From Planctomyces sp. SH-PL62 (GTDB taxonomy: Bacteria; Planctomycetota; Planctomycetia; Planctomycetales; Planctomycetaceae), in NCBI GenBank assembly GCA_945893045.1, contig CAMDEA010000026.1, positions 1 to 63,083 of the forward strand: 63,083 nt of DNA. The letters are read 5' to 3'. Every line of letters begins with the position of its first letter. Position 1 is the first letter of the stretch. The notes below the pieces were generated by a model. The model searched no databases. It saw only the letters and a program-made list of their open reading frames with translations, and was not told the origin of the DNA. A program made the translations under genes and the position numbers. Positions 18,838 to 27,677 of this stretch are shown in pieces.

Positions 18838-20073
18838 ATGAAATCCCGCCTGTTGATCGTTCTCGCCGCTGCCGCGCTGCTGGTGCCGCAAGTCGCTCGT
18901 GCTGAGAAGCACACCAAGACCACTTACTTCTGCTGTCCGTTCTGTGCCGCTCCGTCGCTGACGCTCAGCGAGCAATTGACTCAGGCCGATGCAGCAGTGC
19001 TCGTGAAGTGGGTTGATGGCAAACCGCCGACTGAAAAATCTCCGGTGGGGTCCACGACGTACGCCATCGTCGAACTCGCGCGCGGGCCACAGGAGTCTTT
19101 GAAGAAGGACGACAAGATCACCGTGCCGCGTTACCGAGCCGGTAAGAAGGACGATCTGTTCCTGCTCTTCGGCACCAAAGACAAGGAGATCGACTGGTCT
19201 AGTCCACTGGAAGTCACCGAGGTGACTTACCAGTACATCAAGCAGGCTCCGTCCCCGGAATCACCGACGACCAAGCGGTTGGAATACTTCCTCAAGTTCA
19301 TGGAGTACCCCGATCAGCTCGTCTCGAACGACGCCTATGGCGAATTCGCGAACGCTCCTTACGAGGACATCGTCAAAATCAAAGACAAGATGGACCACAC
19401 GAAGATTCGCAAATGGATCACCAACAAAGAGACCTCGCCCACGCGGCTGGGCTTGTATGGATTGTTGCTCGGCCTGTGCGGCGACGACGAAGACGCGGCC
19501 GTGATGGAGAAGAAGATTGAGGAGCAAACCCAAGATTTCCGATTGGGCATCGACGGCTTGATCTTCGGCTACCTGCTGCTGACCGGCGACAAAGGTTTGG
19601 ACCGCATCGACCGCAGCAAGTTCCAGGACAAGAAGGCTCCGTTCAGCGAGACCTACGCCGGCATGCAGGCGCTGCGGCAGATGTGGACCTACGGCAACGG
19701 CCGCATCAGCAAAGAGCGTATGCGACAATCCATGCGCGAATTGCTCGACCGCCCGGAACTCGCCGATCTCGTCGTCGCCGATCTCGCCCGCTGGGAAGAT
19801 TGGACCGTCCAAGACCGCCTGATGAAGCTCTACGGCGAAGGGGAGTACTCGCTGCCGTCGATCAAGCGCGCGATCGTGCGTTACTACCTGACCGCCGCGA
19901 AGGTCCAGCCACCCAAGACCGACGACACCAAGACGGAGGCTTCGAGCGCCACCAATTCGAAACCGGCCGAACTCCCCGCCTCCGCGCTGCAAGCCCGTGC
20001 GAACCTTGAAAAGCTCAAAGAGAAAGACCCAAAGACGGTGAAGGAAGCGGAACGATTCTTCTTCCTGCAATAG
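18838..20073 (+). CDS. Secreted Cys-motif protein, paralogue 1 of 3
   Basis: A 411-residue exported protein. The ATG at 18838 follows AAGGAG by 8 nt. The leader LLIVLAAAALLVPQVARA is cut before EKHTK, then comes YFCCPFCAAPSLTLSEQLTQ with a CPFC motif. A beta-rich domain about 100 residues long follows (DAAVLVKWVDG, then YAIVELARGP), and after it a helical stretch (YEDIVKIKDKMDHTKIRKWI, PTRLGLYGLLLGLCGDDEDA) that resembles HEAT-type repeats. Two further paralogues follow in tandem. The family function is unknown; CPFC suggests metal or disulfide chemistry. Confidence 0.85.
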   Translation: MKSRLLIVLAAAALLVPQVARAEKHTKTTYFCCPFCAAPSLTLSEQLTQADAAVLVKWVDGKPPTEKSPVGSTTYAIVELARGPQESLKKDDKITVPRYRAGKKDDLFLLFGTKDKEIDWSSPLEVTEVTYQYIKQAPSPESPTTKRLEYFLKFMEYPDQLVSNDAYGEFANAPYEDIVKIKDKMDHTKIRKWITNKETSPTRLGLYGLLLGLCGDDEDAAVMEKKIEEQTQDFRLGIDGLIFGYLLLTGDKGLDRIDRSKFQDKKAPFSETYAGMQALRQMWTYGNGRISKERMRQSMRELLDRPELADLVVADLARWEDWTVQDRLMKLYGEGEYSLPSIKRAIVRYYLTAAKVQPPKTDDTKTEASSATNSKPAELPASALQARANLEKLKEKDPKTVKEAERFFFLQ

Positions 20074-20092
20074 TTCGTCCGAGGAGTTCCCG

Positions 20093-21307
20093 ATGAATGC
20101 TCGGCAGCTCTTGGCCGTGGTGACGTTGTTCGCCGTTCTCGTCGTGGCGTTCACGAACGAGGCCGGAGCCTGCCCAGGCGGCTGTTGCGTTTCGAGGATG
20201 ACACTGGCTGAGCAATCTGTGTTGGCGGATGTGGTCCTGCTGGCCGAGCGAGTCAGCGGTGACGAGCAGGCCAAACAGACGTTCTTCGTCATCCGACAAT
20301 TCCTTCGCGGCGAACCGGAAGAGTTGAACGTCGGCGATATGGTTTCCGTTTCCCGCTTCGTCAAGAAAGACCACTTCGGTCAGCATCTGCTGCTGGGGAA
20401 TAAAGCCCAACAAGGTCTCTGGGCTTGGGGAAGCCTTGGAGTCATGACCGAGGCCGCGCTGTCATACATCCTTGACGCTCCCTCACCTCAATTTGCTCCG
20501 CCGCAACGGTTGCCGTACTTCCTTCGATTTCTGGAGTCCAGCGACTCGCTCATCGCGGAGGATGCGTTTTTTGAATTGGAGTCGGCGGAATGGAATGATC
20601 TTTTGGCATGTACCTCCCAACTTCCGCGCGACAAGCTGAGGGAATGGCTGCGAAACCCAAACATCGAACCGAAGCGTCTGGGCTTGTATGCCATGTTGCT
20701 GGGGATTTGTGGCAACAGGTCCGATGCCGAGTTCTTGCTCGCCCACATTCAGCAGCCGACCGACTACTTTCGTCTGGGCATTGAGGGATTCCACATCGGC
20801 TACCTTTGGCGAATGGGCGAGAAGGGTTTGGCCGTGTTGGAGAAACACAGGCTCTGTCAGAAAAAGCTTCCTTTCTCCGAACGCTATGCCGTGTTTCAAG
20901 CCGTCCGATTTATGGTGGCCCACGGACAAGACCGCCTCTCGCGAGATCGGGCTTGCGAGTCCCTGCATTTGTTGTTGGAAGAGCCGGAACTGGCCGATCT
21001 GGTGATTAACGATCTCGCTCGCTGGGAAGATTGGTCAGTTCAAGACCGCCTGATGAGTCTTTACGGCCAGGGTGAATACGACAATCGACCGACGAAGCGA
21101 GCGATCGTCCGTTACCTCTTGAAGGCCGCGAAGGTTCAGCCGCCAAAAGCCGATGAACAGAAGCAGGATGATCCGACCGCCAAGAACTCCAAACCAGAAG
21201 ATCTCGCTTCGTCCGCACTGCAAGCCCAAGCCAGCCTCGAAACATTGCGTGAGAAAGACCCGAAGACAGTGCAGGAAGCGGAACGATTCTTCTTGTTGCT
21301 TCAATAG
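20093..21307 (+). CDS. Secreted Cys-motif protein, paralogue 2 of 3
   Basis: A 404-residue paralogue of the preceding gene, 19 bp downstream, with GAGG before the ATG. The leader QLLAVVTLFAVLVVAFTNEAGA is followed by CPGGCCVSRMTLAEQSVLAD; the CPFC motif is replaced by CPGGCC. The helical half keeps the same landmarks (KLREWLRNPNIEPKRLGLYA, DLARWEDWSVQDRLMSLYGQ) and the C-terminal KDPKTVQEAERFF. It is more diverged in the beta domain, which lacks the Gly/Pro-rich KSP segment. Likely the same operon. Confidence 0.85.
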   Translation: MNARQLLAVVTLFAVLVVAFTNEAGACPGGCCVSRMTLAEQSVLADVVLLAERVSGDEQAKQTFFVIRQFLRGEPEELNVGDMVSVSRFVKKDHFGQHLLLGNKAQQGLWAWGSLGVMTEAALSYILDAPSPQFAPPQRLPYFLRFLESSDSLIAEDAFFELESAEWNDLLACTSQLPRDKLREWLRNPNIEPKRLGLYAMLLGICGNRSDAEFLLAHIQQPTDYFRLGIEGFHIGYLWRMGEKGLAVLEKHRLCQKKLPFSERYAVFQAVRFMVAHGQDRLSRDRACESLHLLLEEPELADLVINDLARWEDWSVQDRLMSLYGQGEYDNRPTKRAIVRYLLKAAKVQPPKADEQKQDDPTAKNSKPEDLASSALQAQASLETLREKDPKTVQEAERFFLLLQ

Positions 21308-21325
21308 CCGATCGGAAAGGAAGCC

Positions 21326-22468
21326 ATGATTCATCGCGGGCGACTGCTGGGATTGCTGCTCTCGCTGTCTTGGAGTGTGCTACTTGCGAGTGGTGCATCA
21401 GCGTGTCCGTTGTGTGGCAGTGCTCAAAAAACATTCAGCGATGATTTCGCTGCTGCGGATGTCGTCGTGCTGGCTCAGTGGAGCGACGGAAAATCGTCGG
21501 CCGGAATGTTGGGCCGCACGACGTTCTCAGTCGTGGAAGTCGCGCGAGGCAAGCCATCAGCGTTGAAACAGGATGCGAAGCTCTCGGTCCCGGAATTTCA
21601 TGCCGGGAAGCGCGGTGATCTGTTTTTGCTCTTCGGCCAGAAAGAAGACGACGAACTCAGTTGGCGTCCGTTGGAGATCACTGAGGGCGGCTATCAATAC
21701 CTCAAGCAAGCTCCAGCCGTCGATGTGCCGACCGCCCAGCGGCTGGAATACTTCGTCAAATTCCTGGAGTTCTCCGACGAACGGATCGCGATGGACGCTT
21801 ATTGGGAATTCGCGAACGCTCCGTGGGAAGACATCGTCAAAGCCAAAGGCAAGCTGGACCGCGCGAAACTGCTCCGGTGGATCAACAGCGGCCAGACTCT
21901 GGCGACTCGCTTGAACCTCTATTTCTTGTTGCTCGGTCTGTGCGGCAACGACGAGGACGCGCGGATGCTGGAGAACATCGTCCGCGTGCCTCCGCCGGGA
22001 CAGTTCTTGGGCCGCGATGGTTTGATGTCGAGCTATCTGTTGCTGACCGGCGACAAGGGGCTGACGGTGCTCGACCAAACCAAGCTCCAGAACCCGCAGG
22101 CTCCGTTCAGCGAGGTCTATGCCGCGATGCAGGCGCTGCGATTCATGTCGGCCTACGGCAACGGTCGCATCGAAAAGGATCGCTTGCGTCAGTCGATGCG
22201 CACGCTCATTGACTCTCCTGACCTGGCGGACCTCGCCATCGCCGACCTCACTCGCTGGGAAGACTGGTCACTGCAAGCGCGTCTGATGCGGCAATTCGGC
22301 AACGCCGACTCGCGCGTCAAACGAGCCATCGTTCGCTATTTTCTGGTCGCCGCAACAAAGCAGCTCAACGCTCCCGCAATGGCCAAACAAGCCAGCACGA
22401 ATCTGGAAAAGCTCCGCCAACAAGAGCCGAAGTTGGTCAACGAGACCGAACGGCATTTCGCGCCCTAG
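21326..22468 (+). CDS. Secreted Cys-motif protein, paralogue 3 of 3
   Basis: A 380-residue paralogue, 18 bp after the previous gene, with GGAAAGGA about 7-14 nt before the ATG. The leader LLGLLLSLSWSVLLASGASA is followed by CPLCGSAQKTFSDDFAAADV; CPLC restores the C-x2-C motif. It is closer to paralogue 1 than to paralogue 2 (LLLTGDKGL, FSEVYAAMQALRFMSAYGNG). The stop overlaps by 4 bp (CTAG) the stop of the convergent transglutaminase gene. It probably ends the five-gene run that starts at 17230. Confidence 0.85.
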   Translation: MIHRGRLLGLLLSLSWSVLLASGASACPLCGSAQKTFSDDFAAADVVVLAQWSDGKSSAGMLGRTTFSVVEVARGKPSALKQDAKLSVPEFHAGKRGDLFLLFGQKEDDELSWRPLEITEGGYQYLKQAPAVDVPTAQRLEYFVKFLEFSDERIAMDAYWEFANAPWEDIVKAKGKLDRAKLLRWINSGQTLATRLNLYFLLLGLCGNDEDARMLENIVRVPPPGQFLGRDGLMSSYLLLTGDKGLTVLDQTKLQNPQAPFSEVYAAMQALRFMSAYGNGRIEKDRLRQSMRTLIDSPDLADLAIADLTRWEDWSLQARLMRQFGNADSRVKRAIVRYFLVAATKQLNAPAMAKQASTNLEKLRQQEPKLVNETERHFAP

Positions 22469-23598
22469 CCCGACACGCCAAGGTTCTTGAACGCGAATTG
22501 CAGTTCGACATTCTCCTTCGGCAACACCTTGCCGCCGACTTCGATGTGCGGATAGATGAAGAAGTTCAACGGCTGGCTGGCGGACTGCGGGAACAAAGAG
22601 ATGTCGCGGCCGACGGAGAACGTCACACGGTCGGGAGTCAGGCCGCCGAAGTAATAGTCCTTCATCATCGGGTTCTTGTCCGCTTCCGAGATATCGACCG
22701 GAATCCAACCGCGCTCGTCGGCGTAGAACCAGGCCCAGCAGTGATAGCCGGCGATCGGACCTTCCGGCTTATCCGTTGGAATCGAGAAGCCGATCTCGAA
22801 TCGCGAGGGCAAGCCCTGCGACCGAGCCAGCGAGATGAACAGGCTATGGAAGTCGGTGCAATTGCCGTAGCGGCTGTCGCAGACCCAATTCGCATCGCCG
22901 TGTCCCCAGCCGATCCCTTCCTTTTTGTAGGCGACGTGATTGTCGACGATGTCATAAAGCTGCCGCGCGCGGGCGAACTTGTCCTGCACCAACTCCACCA
23001 TGTCGAGCAGCTTCAGCGGCTTGCCCGTGGTGGGGACCATCGCGTCCGCACGCAGGAAGAACTCGCGTCTCGATTCCTCCAGCTTCGCGGTGTTGGCATC
23101 AGTCGTTCGTGACGGGCCGCGTAGCACTTCGCGGCGAGTGACTTCATACGGAACATCGACACTGAATTCGCCGGACTTCGGAATCTTGGTCTCGAAAAAC
23201 AAGATGCGATTCCCAAACTGAGCATCGCTGATTTCAGAGACCTCGCCGGGAGTGGTCGCATCCAGACGCCGCACATCTTGCTCATCGCTGGTCGACGCCG
23301 AAGGCAGCCACACGCGCACGAGGTTTTGCTCAGAGTCCTCGGCCAGCTTCAGGTCTTTCACTCGGAAGCGATAATGGAAGGTAAACCCGCGGCTCTGCGG
23401 TTCCGCAACCACCGGCTGCGTTCCCTTGTCCGGCTCGGTTTTGTTCGAGTCAGCAACCTGACCATCAGCAGCAACATCTGTGGACTTCGCCAGAGCAACC
23501 GGCGACTGAGTCACAGAAGACTTCGGCTCCGAAGAGCCTCCACAGCCAACAACAATAGCCACGACGACCAGACCGGCCGCAAAGACGAATCTCTTCAT
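22465..23598 (-). CDS. Transglutaminase-like lipoprotein
   Basis: A 377-residue predicted lipoprotein (leader FVFAAGLVVVAIVVGC, Cys in a VVGC lipobox; start at 23598). The transglutaminase/protease-like core shows the Cys in RYGNCTDFHSLFISLARSQG, the His in GYHCWAWFY and the Asp in VDISEADKN, so the catalytic triad is complete. Family members cleave or cross-link peptides; the target is unknown. The N-terminal 150 mature residues form a beta-rich domain common in this class. It converges on the Cys-motif gene cluster. Confidence 0.9.
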   Translation of the reverse strand: MKRFVFAAGLVVVAIVVGCGGSSEPKSSVTQSPVALAKSTDVAADGQVADSNKTEPDKGTQPVVAEPQSRGFTFHYRFRVKDLKLAEDSEQNLVRVWLPSASTSDEQDVRRLDATTPGEVSEISDAQFGNRILFFETKIPKSGEFSVDVPYEVTRREVLRGPSRTTDANTAKLEESRREFFLRADAMVPTTGKPLKLLDMVELVQDKFARARQLYDIVDNHVAYKKEGIGWGHGDANWVCDSRYGNCTDFHSLFISLARSQGLPSRFEIGFSIPTDKPEGPIAGYHCWAWFYADERGWIPVDISEADKNPMMKDYYFGGLTPDRVTFSVGRDISLFPQSASQPLNFFIYPHIEVGGKVLPKENVELQFAFKNLGVSG

Positions 23599-23735
23599 GA
23601 AGTCACCATCTCCGTGTTCCTTGTGTTGAGGATTACAGCCAGCCACCGTTGGCCGGCGCGGGGCGGCAGTCTAGCGACGAGGCGATCTACGAAACCACGC
23701 ACCGAAGACTCCCGACCCCTTCCGGGACAGCGGAC

Positions 23736-25526
23736 TCATTCGGAGTCATCCGCTTCGGCTACCGACAGCGTCGGCAGATTCCCGGCTCCATCGAGCGAAT
23801 CGCCAGCGGGAGCCAGCTTGCGACCGTGACCGTTCGACCAATTCGGGGAGAACCACTTCGGCAGCCACTGCGCCTTGTGAGCGCTGATGAGCACACCGAT
23901 GAGCAACGTCGCGACGCTCCACGACAGCGCGGTCATCGCCTCGCGGCCAACCAGCGACGCTGCTCCGCGAAAGCCCAACATCATCAAGCCGTAACCCAAC
24001 ACCGCCGTTGATCCCGTCGAGGCATACAGATACCACTTGCTGCGCCCCAGCGCCGCGCAAGCAAAGCAGATCGCCGTCGCTCCGAAGACATACAACAGCT
24101 TCCAGGCAATCGGCACGTCTCCCGCCAAGTAGCCGCTCATCATCGACAGCGATGTCAGCGGCAACCACGCGGCTCCGATCAATCGCAGCAACGTCGAGAA
24201 GCGATCACGAAAGATCAGGCCGAACACGACGCAGCACGACAGCAACAGGTGATAGCAAGTCGTCATGCGAAACGCCGCGAGCGGTGTCGCTGGCAACACC
24301 AGCCACAACGCGGAAATCAGAATCGCCGACGCCGCAAAGCAACCCGCAGACGACTTTCGAATCGCCGCCGCAATCGCCAGCAACGTGCCGGCCACGAACA
24401 ACGGCGCGGAATGCGGTGCGCCGATCGTTCGCAAGCTGATCGTGTCCGCTCCGACAAACGCCAACAGCGCGATCAGCGACACGAAACCGACGCTCGCACC
24501 CGCGACCTTCCGCAGCAACGCCCAGCCGAAGAACACCAGCAGCAACAGCGTCGTCCACCACAACGGCGAGCCGATCGTCGCCGTCACCTTGCCGATCAGG
24601 AATGACTCGAACGCCCAGCCGCTACTCCACGGCAGCGCGAGCAGCAGCAAACTCGGCGAGAACAGCATCGTCTTGCGAGCCACCGCATGATTGCCGGCCG
24701 CGAGCGCTCCCTCGAACAGCGACACCAGAATCGACAGACCGAACGGAATCAGGAAGTACGGTCCCCAAATCGTGTCGAACACGATCCCAGATCGAGCTTT
24801 GATGTCTCCCCAAATCGGCCCGGTCTGACCGAACGTCATCGCCAGCGCGAACGACCGAATCACCACCGCGACGGCGATCACGCCAAACGCTGTCCAGGGA
24901 AACCACGGCCAAGGCCACGGCGTCCCGTTGTTCGCGACTCCCTTCGCGCCGCGCCGCACCGCCGACAGCAACGTGAGATTCAGCAGCGCGGCCACCTGCG
25001 GAAACAGAAACACGGTCCAGTTCAACATCCGAGTCGCGCGCGGATGCAACTCCGGCGAGCACCACCACGGCATCGCGAAGAACAACGCCAGATACAAAAC
25101 AAACGGCACCGCATATTCCCAGCCGACGCGGATGCGCGATCCCCAAATCACTCCGGCCGAGACCGCTACCGAGAACAAGAAGCCGCTGACGAGCAGCGCG
25201 GTCCCCTCCCCCGGCGTCGTCGCCTTCACGAACAAATCATCCGCGCTGATCGACACCGCCAAGAACAGCAACAGCAGCAACAACAGAATCGACCGAGCGT
25301 CCTCCCAGACTCGGCCCAACCGCACAATGCACACGGCGACTCCCGCCAACAGCAGCGTGTACCCCGCCAACACGCCCATCATCACCCAGCAGTTGATGGA
25401 CCCGATCTGGAGTTCTCCGTACCCGGCCCGCACGGCATACAGCATGAGCGCCGCGCTAATGGCATAAAACGGATTGTGCGTGTACAGCCAACGCACCAAC
25501 GACGGACGCGGACTTGGCTCTGACAT
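23736..25526 (-). CDS. Large polytopic membrane protein
   Basis: A 596-residue integral membrane protein with more than a dozen hydrophobic segments (for example SILLLLLLLFLAVSISADDL, YAVPFVLYLALFFAMPWW, TTLLLLVFFGWALL). GGGAG lies about 9 nt before the chosen ATG (MSEPSPRPSLVRWLYTHNPF). The N-terminus and the C-terminal tail (SNGHGRKLAPAGDSLDGAGN) are polar. I do not recognise the family, and no transporter or enzyme motif is visible. It lies upstream of the transglutaminase lipoprotein in the same direction. Confidence 0.82.
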   Translation of the reverse strand: MSEPSPRPSLVRWLYTHNPFYAISAALMLYAVRAGYGELQIGSINCWVMMGVLAGYTLLLAGVAVCIVRLGRVWEDARSILLLLLLLFLAVSISADDLFVKATTPGEGTALLVSGFLFSVAVSAGVIWGSRIRVGWEYAVPFVLYLALFFAMPWWCSPELHPRATRMLNWTVFLFPQVAALLNLTLLSAVRRGAKGVANNGTPWPWPWFPWTAFGVIAVAVVIRSFALAMTFGQTGPIWGDIKARSGIVFDTIWGPYFLIPFGLSILVSLFEGALAAGNHAVARKTMLFSPSLLLLALPWSSGWAFESFLIGKVTATIGSPLWWTTLLLLVFFGWALLRKVAGASVGFVSLIALLAFVGADTISLRTIGAPHSAPLFVAGTLLAIAAAIRKSSAGCFAASAILISALWLVLPATPLAAFRMTTCYHLLLSCCVVFGLIFRDRFSTLLRLIGAAWLPLTSLSMMSGYLAGDVPIAWKLLYVFGATAICFACAALGRSKWYLYASTGSTAVLGYGLMMLGFRGAASLVGREAMTALSWSVATLLIGVLISAHKAQWLPKWFSPNWSNGHGRKLAPAGDSLDGAGNLPTLSVAEADDSE

Positions 25527-25787
25527 GGCCAGTCTCCCTGAAAAAGAGAAATGAAGAATGAGAAAGACAGAAATGGGCCGAACAGCCCGCAGCCGGCACC
25601 GACAGCACCGGCCGAAATGATGCTGGGATTCTCTCACCGACGGTCAAAAAGTGAAGATGCGTTTGTGACCGAACCAAACCGCGGACTGTTCTTGGAAGGC
25701 AAGAGGCTCGATAGTTTGACGCACGTCGCCGTCTTTGTTCCCGAAGGTTGTTGCAGTCGAGTCAGGTTTTGAAAGCAGTGTCTTGAA

Positions 25788-25863
25788 CGCTAATCGGCGC
25801 TAATCCGCGCGAATTCGGACTGTTGCTTACTCATCAATTAGCGAAGATTAGCGTCAATTAGCG
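25788..25863. repeat. Inverted repeat built of ATTAGCG units
   Basis: Arms 25788-25815 (CGCTAATCGGCGCTAATCCG...) and 25836-25863 (AATTAGCGAAGATTAGCG...). Same family as 12918-12979, with the same 10-bp spacing of the heptamer. The remaining 420-bp divergent gap 25527-25947 shows no gene. Confidence 0.85.
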
Positions 25864-25947
25864 GTCCCCGGTTTTGGTTTTGTGCAGCGCCACGGCACCT
25901 CCTCGGATGAGTCCTGTGTGGAGTCTTCCTCTTGAAGGTTGAGCATC

Positions 25948-26811
25948 ATGTCCTACGGCTATCGTTCCGAACGAGGCGGATTCCGCATCCCTCCGCAGTG
26001 GATCATTGCGGGCGTGCTGGTGTTCTTTGGAGTGTTCAAGTTCCTGACGAGCACGCAGGTCAATCCTGTCACCGGCGAGAAGCAGCACGTCGCGATGTCA
26101 GTCCCGCAGGAGATCGCGTTGGGCGTGCAATCGGCTCCCGCAATGGCGGCGCGGATGGGAGGCGAAGTCGATCCTCACTCACAATCCGCCAAGCTGGTCC
26201 GCCAAGTCGGCGAGCGATTGGTTGCGGAGAGTATCGCCTCACAAAGCGAATACCGTTTCCAGTTTCATCTGCTGCGTGACCCAGACATGGTCAACGCCTT
26301 CGCCTTGCCGGGCGGGCAGATCTTCATCACGAACGGCTTGCTCAAACGCTTGCAGAACGAAGCACAATTGGCGGGAGTGCTCGGCCACGAGATCGGGCAT
26401 GTCATTCATCGGCACGCCGCGCAGCACATGGCTCAAGGACAGTTCGGCCAGATCCTGGTGACGGCGGTCGGCGTGGCCAGCAGCGACGATCGCCACTCCG
26501 GCCGCGCGAATCAGCAGGTGGCCGCGATGGTCAATTCGATGGTGAATCTGAGCTACAGCCGTGGGGACGAATCGCAATCGGATCAATTCGGCTTGGAAGC
26601 GATGACCGCCGCCGGCTTCGATCCCTCGCAGATGTTGGGCGTGATGAAAATTCTGTCCGAAGTCTCAAAGGGCAATCGCCAACCCGAATGGCTCGGATCG
26701 CACCCGCACCCAGAGCATCGCGCCGAGCAGATTGAATCGTGGCTGCTCAAGAAATACCCGGACGGCATTCCCGATAGCCTGACCGTCGGCCGCAAGTTCA
26801 AGTCGCGTTGA
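25948..26811 (+). CDS. M48 family membrane-anchored zinc metalloprotease
   Basis: A 287-residue protease. One N-terminal membrane segment (WIIAGVLVFFGVFKFL, residues 18-33) anchors an M48 catalytic domain: HEIGH at 147-151 (two Zn His and the catalytic Glu), with the third ligand Glu in the following helix (GDESQSDQFGLEAM). The start at 25948 has GAAGG 9 nt upstream; the TTG at 25939 is less likely. Family members (Oma1/HtpX/BepA-like) degrade misfolded envelope proteins. It is monocistronic between an inverted repeat and a convergent PIN toxin gene. Confidence 0.94.
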   Translation: MSYGYRSERGGFRIPPQWIIAGVLVFFGVFKFLTSTQVNPVTGEKQHVAMSVPQEIALGVQSAPAMAARMGGEVDPHSQSAKLVRQVGERLVAESIASQSEYRFQFHLLRDPDMVNAFALPGGQIFITNGLLKRLQNEAQLAGVLGHEIGHVIHRHAAQHMAQGQFGQILVTAVGVASSDDRHSGRANQQVAAMVNSMVNLSYSRGDESQSDQFGLEAMTAAGFDPSQMLGVMKILSEVSKGNRQPEWLGSHPHPEHRAEQIESWLLKKYPDGIPDSLTVGRKFKSR

Positions 26812-26924
26812 GCTGAAACTCACGGCGACAGTCGATCCACCGCAGCAGACTTTGCGACCAACGTGAAGGACTCATGAGTCGCCGGTGGAGCCGGTCGTAA
26901 CGAGCCACCAAGTGGCAATCGTTT

Positions 26925-27362
26925 TCAAACCAGCAGTGGCTCAAACCCGGCATGGCGAAAATGAACGTCGGTGGTCAGTGCGTCGCGCAGTTTCAGTTCG
27001 TGCATCACGCAGAAGCTGGAACAATCTGTAAATGACCACGGCTGGTCGCCATGTTTGATGACGAATTGGCGTGTTTGCTCGAAGCGGCTGGAATCCATCC
27101 ATTCGACTCGACAGGCCGAGGATGTGAATACGGCCGCGAACAAGGCTTCCACCAAATGGCTCAGCCCACGCGCTTTGAGCAGTGTGACGGTTTCATCCAA
27201 GACATAGTCGGTCGTCACAAATCGAGCACGAGTCCGCGCCGCTCGCGCGAGAATCTCAGCCGCTCGTTCGTGAGCGGGATCGCGCTCGACCAACAACGCA
27301 AAGAAGCCGCTTGTGTCCACGAACGTTTCAGTGCTCGTAGATGACTTTGTCGATTTCTTCAT
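26925..27362 (-). CDS. PIN domain toxin (VapC-like)
   Basis: A 145-residue PIN-domain RNase, probably cutting tRNA or rRNA with Mg2+/Mn2+. Acidic active-site residues are visible: Asp in FVDTSGFFALL, Glu in DYVLDETVTLLKARG, Asp in SFTDCSSF and Asp in ALTTDVHF. The start at 27362 overlaps the antitoxin gene by 35 bp; an internal GTG at the FVDTS block is another possible start. The Phd antitoxin lies just upstream, the standard antitoxin-first order. Confidence 0.92.
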   Translation of the reverse strand: MKKSTKSSTSTETFVDTSGFFALLVERDPAHERAAEILARAARTRARFVTTDYVLDETVTLLKARGLSHLVEALFAAVFTSSACRVEWMDSSRFEQTRQFVIKHGDQPWSFTDCSSFCVMHELKLRDALTTDVHFRHAGFEPLLV

Positions 27363-27564
27363 TGGTCAAAGCGTCCGCGTCGCGGGAGGCGAGTCGGCCC
27401 AGCGAGTAAAACGGATCATCCGGCGCGGCGGCTTGTTCCCGGATCGGTTCGAGCCGCAAAACAGCTTTTCCTCGGTACGTCAGAATCATGCGCTGCCCCT
27501 GCTGAGCCTGGCGAATCACTGCTTCCGCATCTCGGCGAAACTCCGGCAAACTGATTCGTCGCAT
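27328..27564 (-). CDS. Phd/YefM-type antitoxin
   Basis: A 78-residue antitoxin. The N-terminal segment (RRISLPEFRRDAEAVIRQAQ) and the following GQRMILTYRGKAVLRLEPI match the DNA-binding and dimer domain of Phd/YefM proteins. The C-terminal tail (ALTNEEIDKVIYEH) is the probable toxin-neutralising segment. It overlaps the PIN toxin, so the two are coupled. Conditional cooperativity on its own promoter is expected for the family; no operator was identified by eye. Confidence 0.9.
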   Translation of the reverse strand: MRRISLPEFRRDAEAVIRQAQQGQRMILTYRGKAVLRLEPIREQAAAPDDPFYSLGRLASRDADALTNEEIDKVIYEH

Positions 27565-27677
27565 GATCGTCCTTCCTCGTCAGTCCCTGCTCGATGTCTT
27601 GTCTCGTCGATGGCGTTGCATTCGCAACTATCCTCAACCGAATCGCAACTCCAGTCAACCCGACCCGCGTTCTTCCA

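Noticed and set aside
25527..25947. A tRNA or small gene in the 420-bp divergent gap
   Set aside because: No cloverleaf arms, no TTC loop or start with ribosome site was found; only the ATTAGCG palindrome stands out.
26812..26924. A palindrome in the gap between M48 and PIN genes
   Set aside because: Only a 7-bp stem (TCCACCG/CGGTGGA) was seen, too short to claim.
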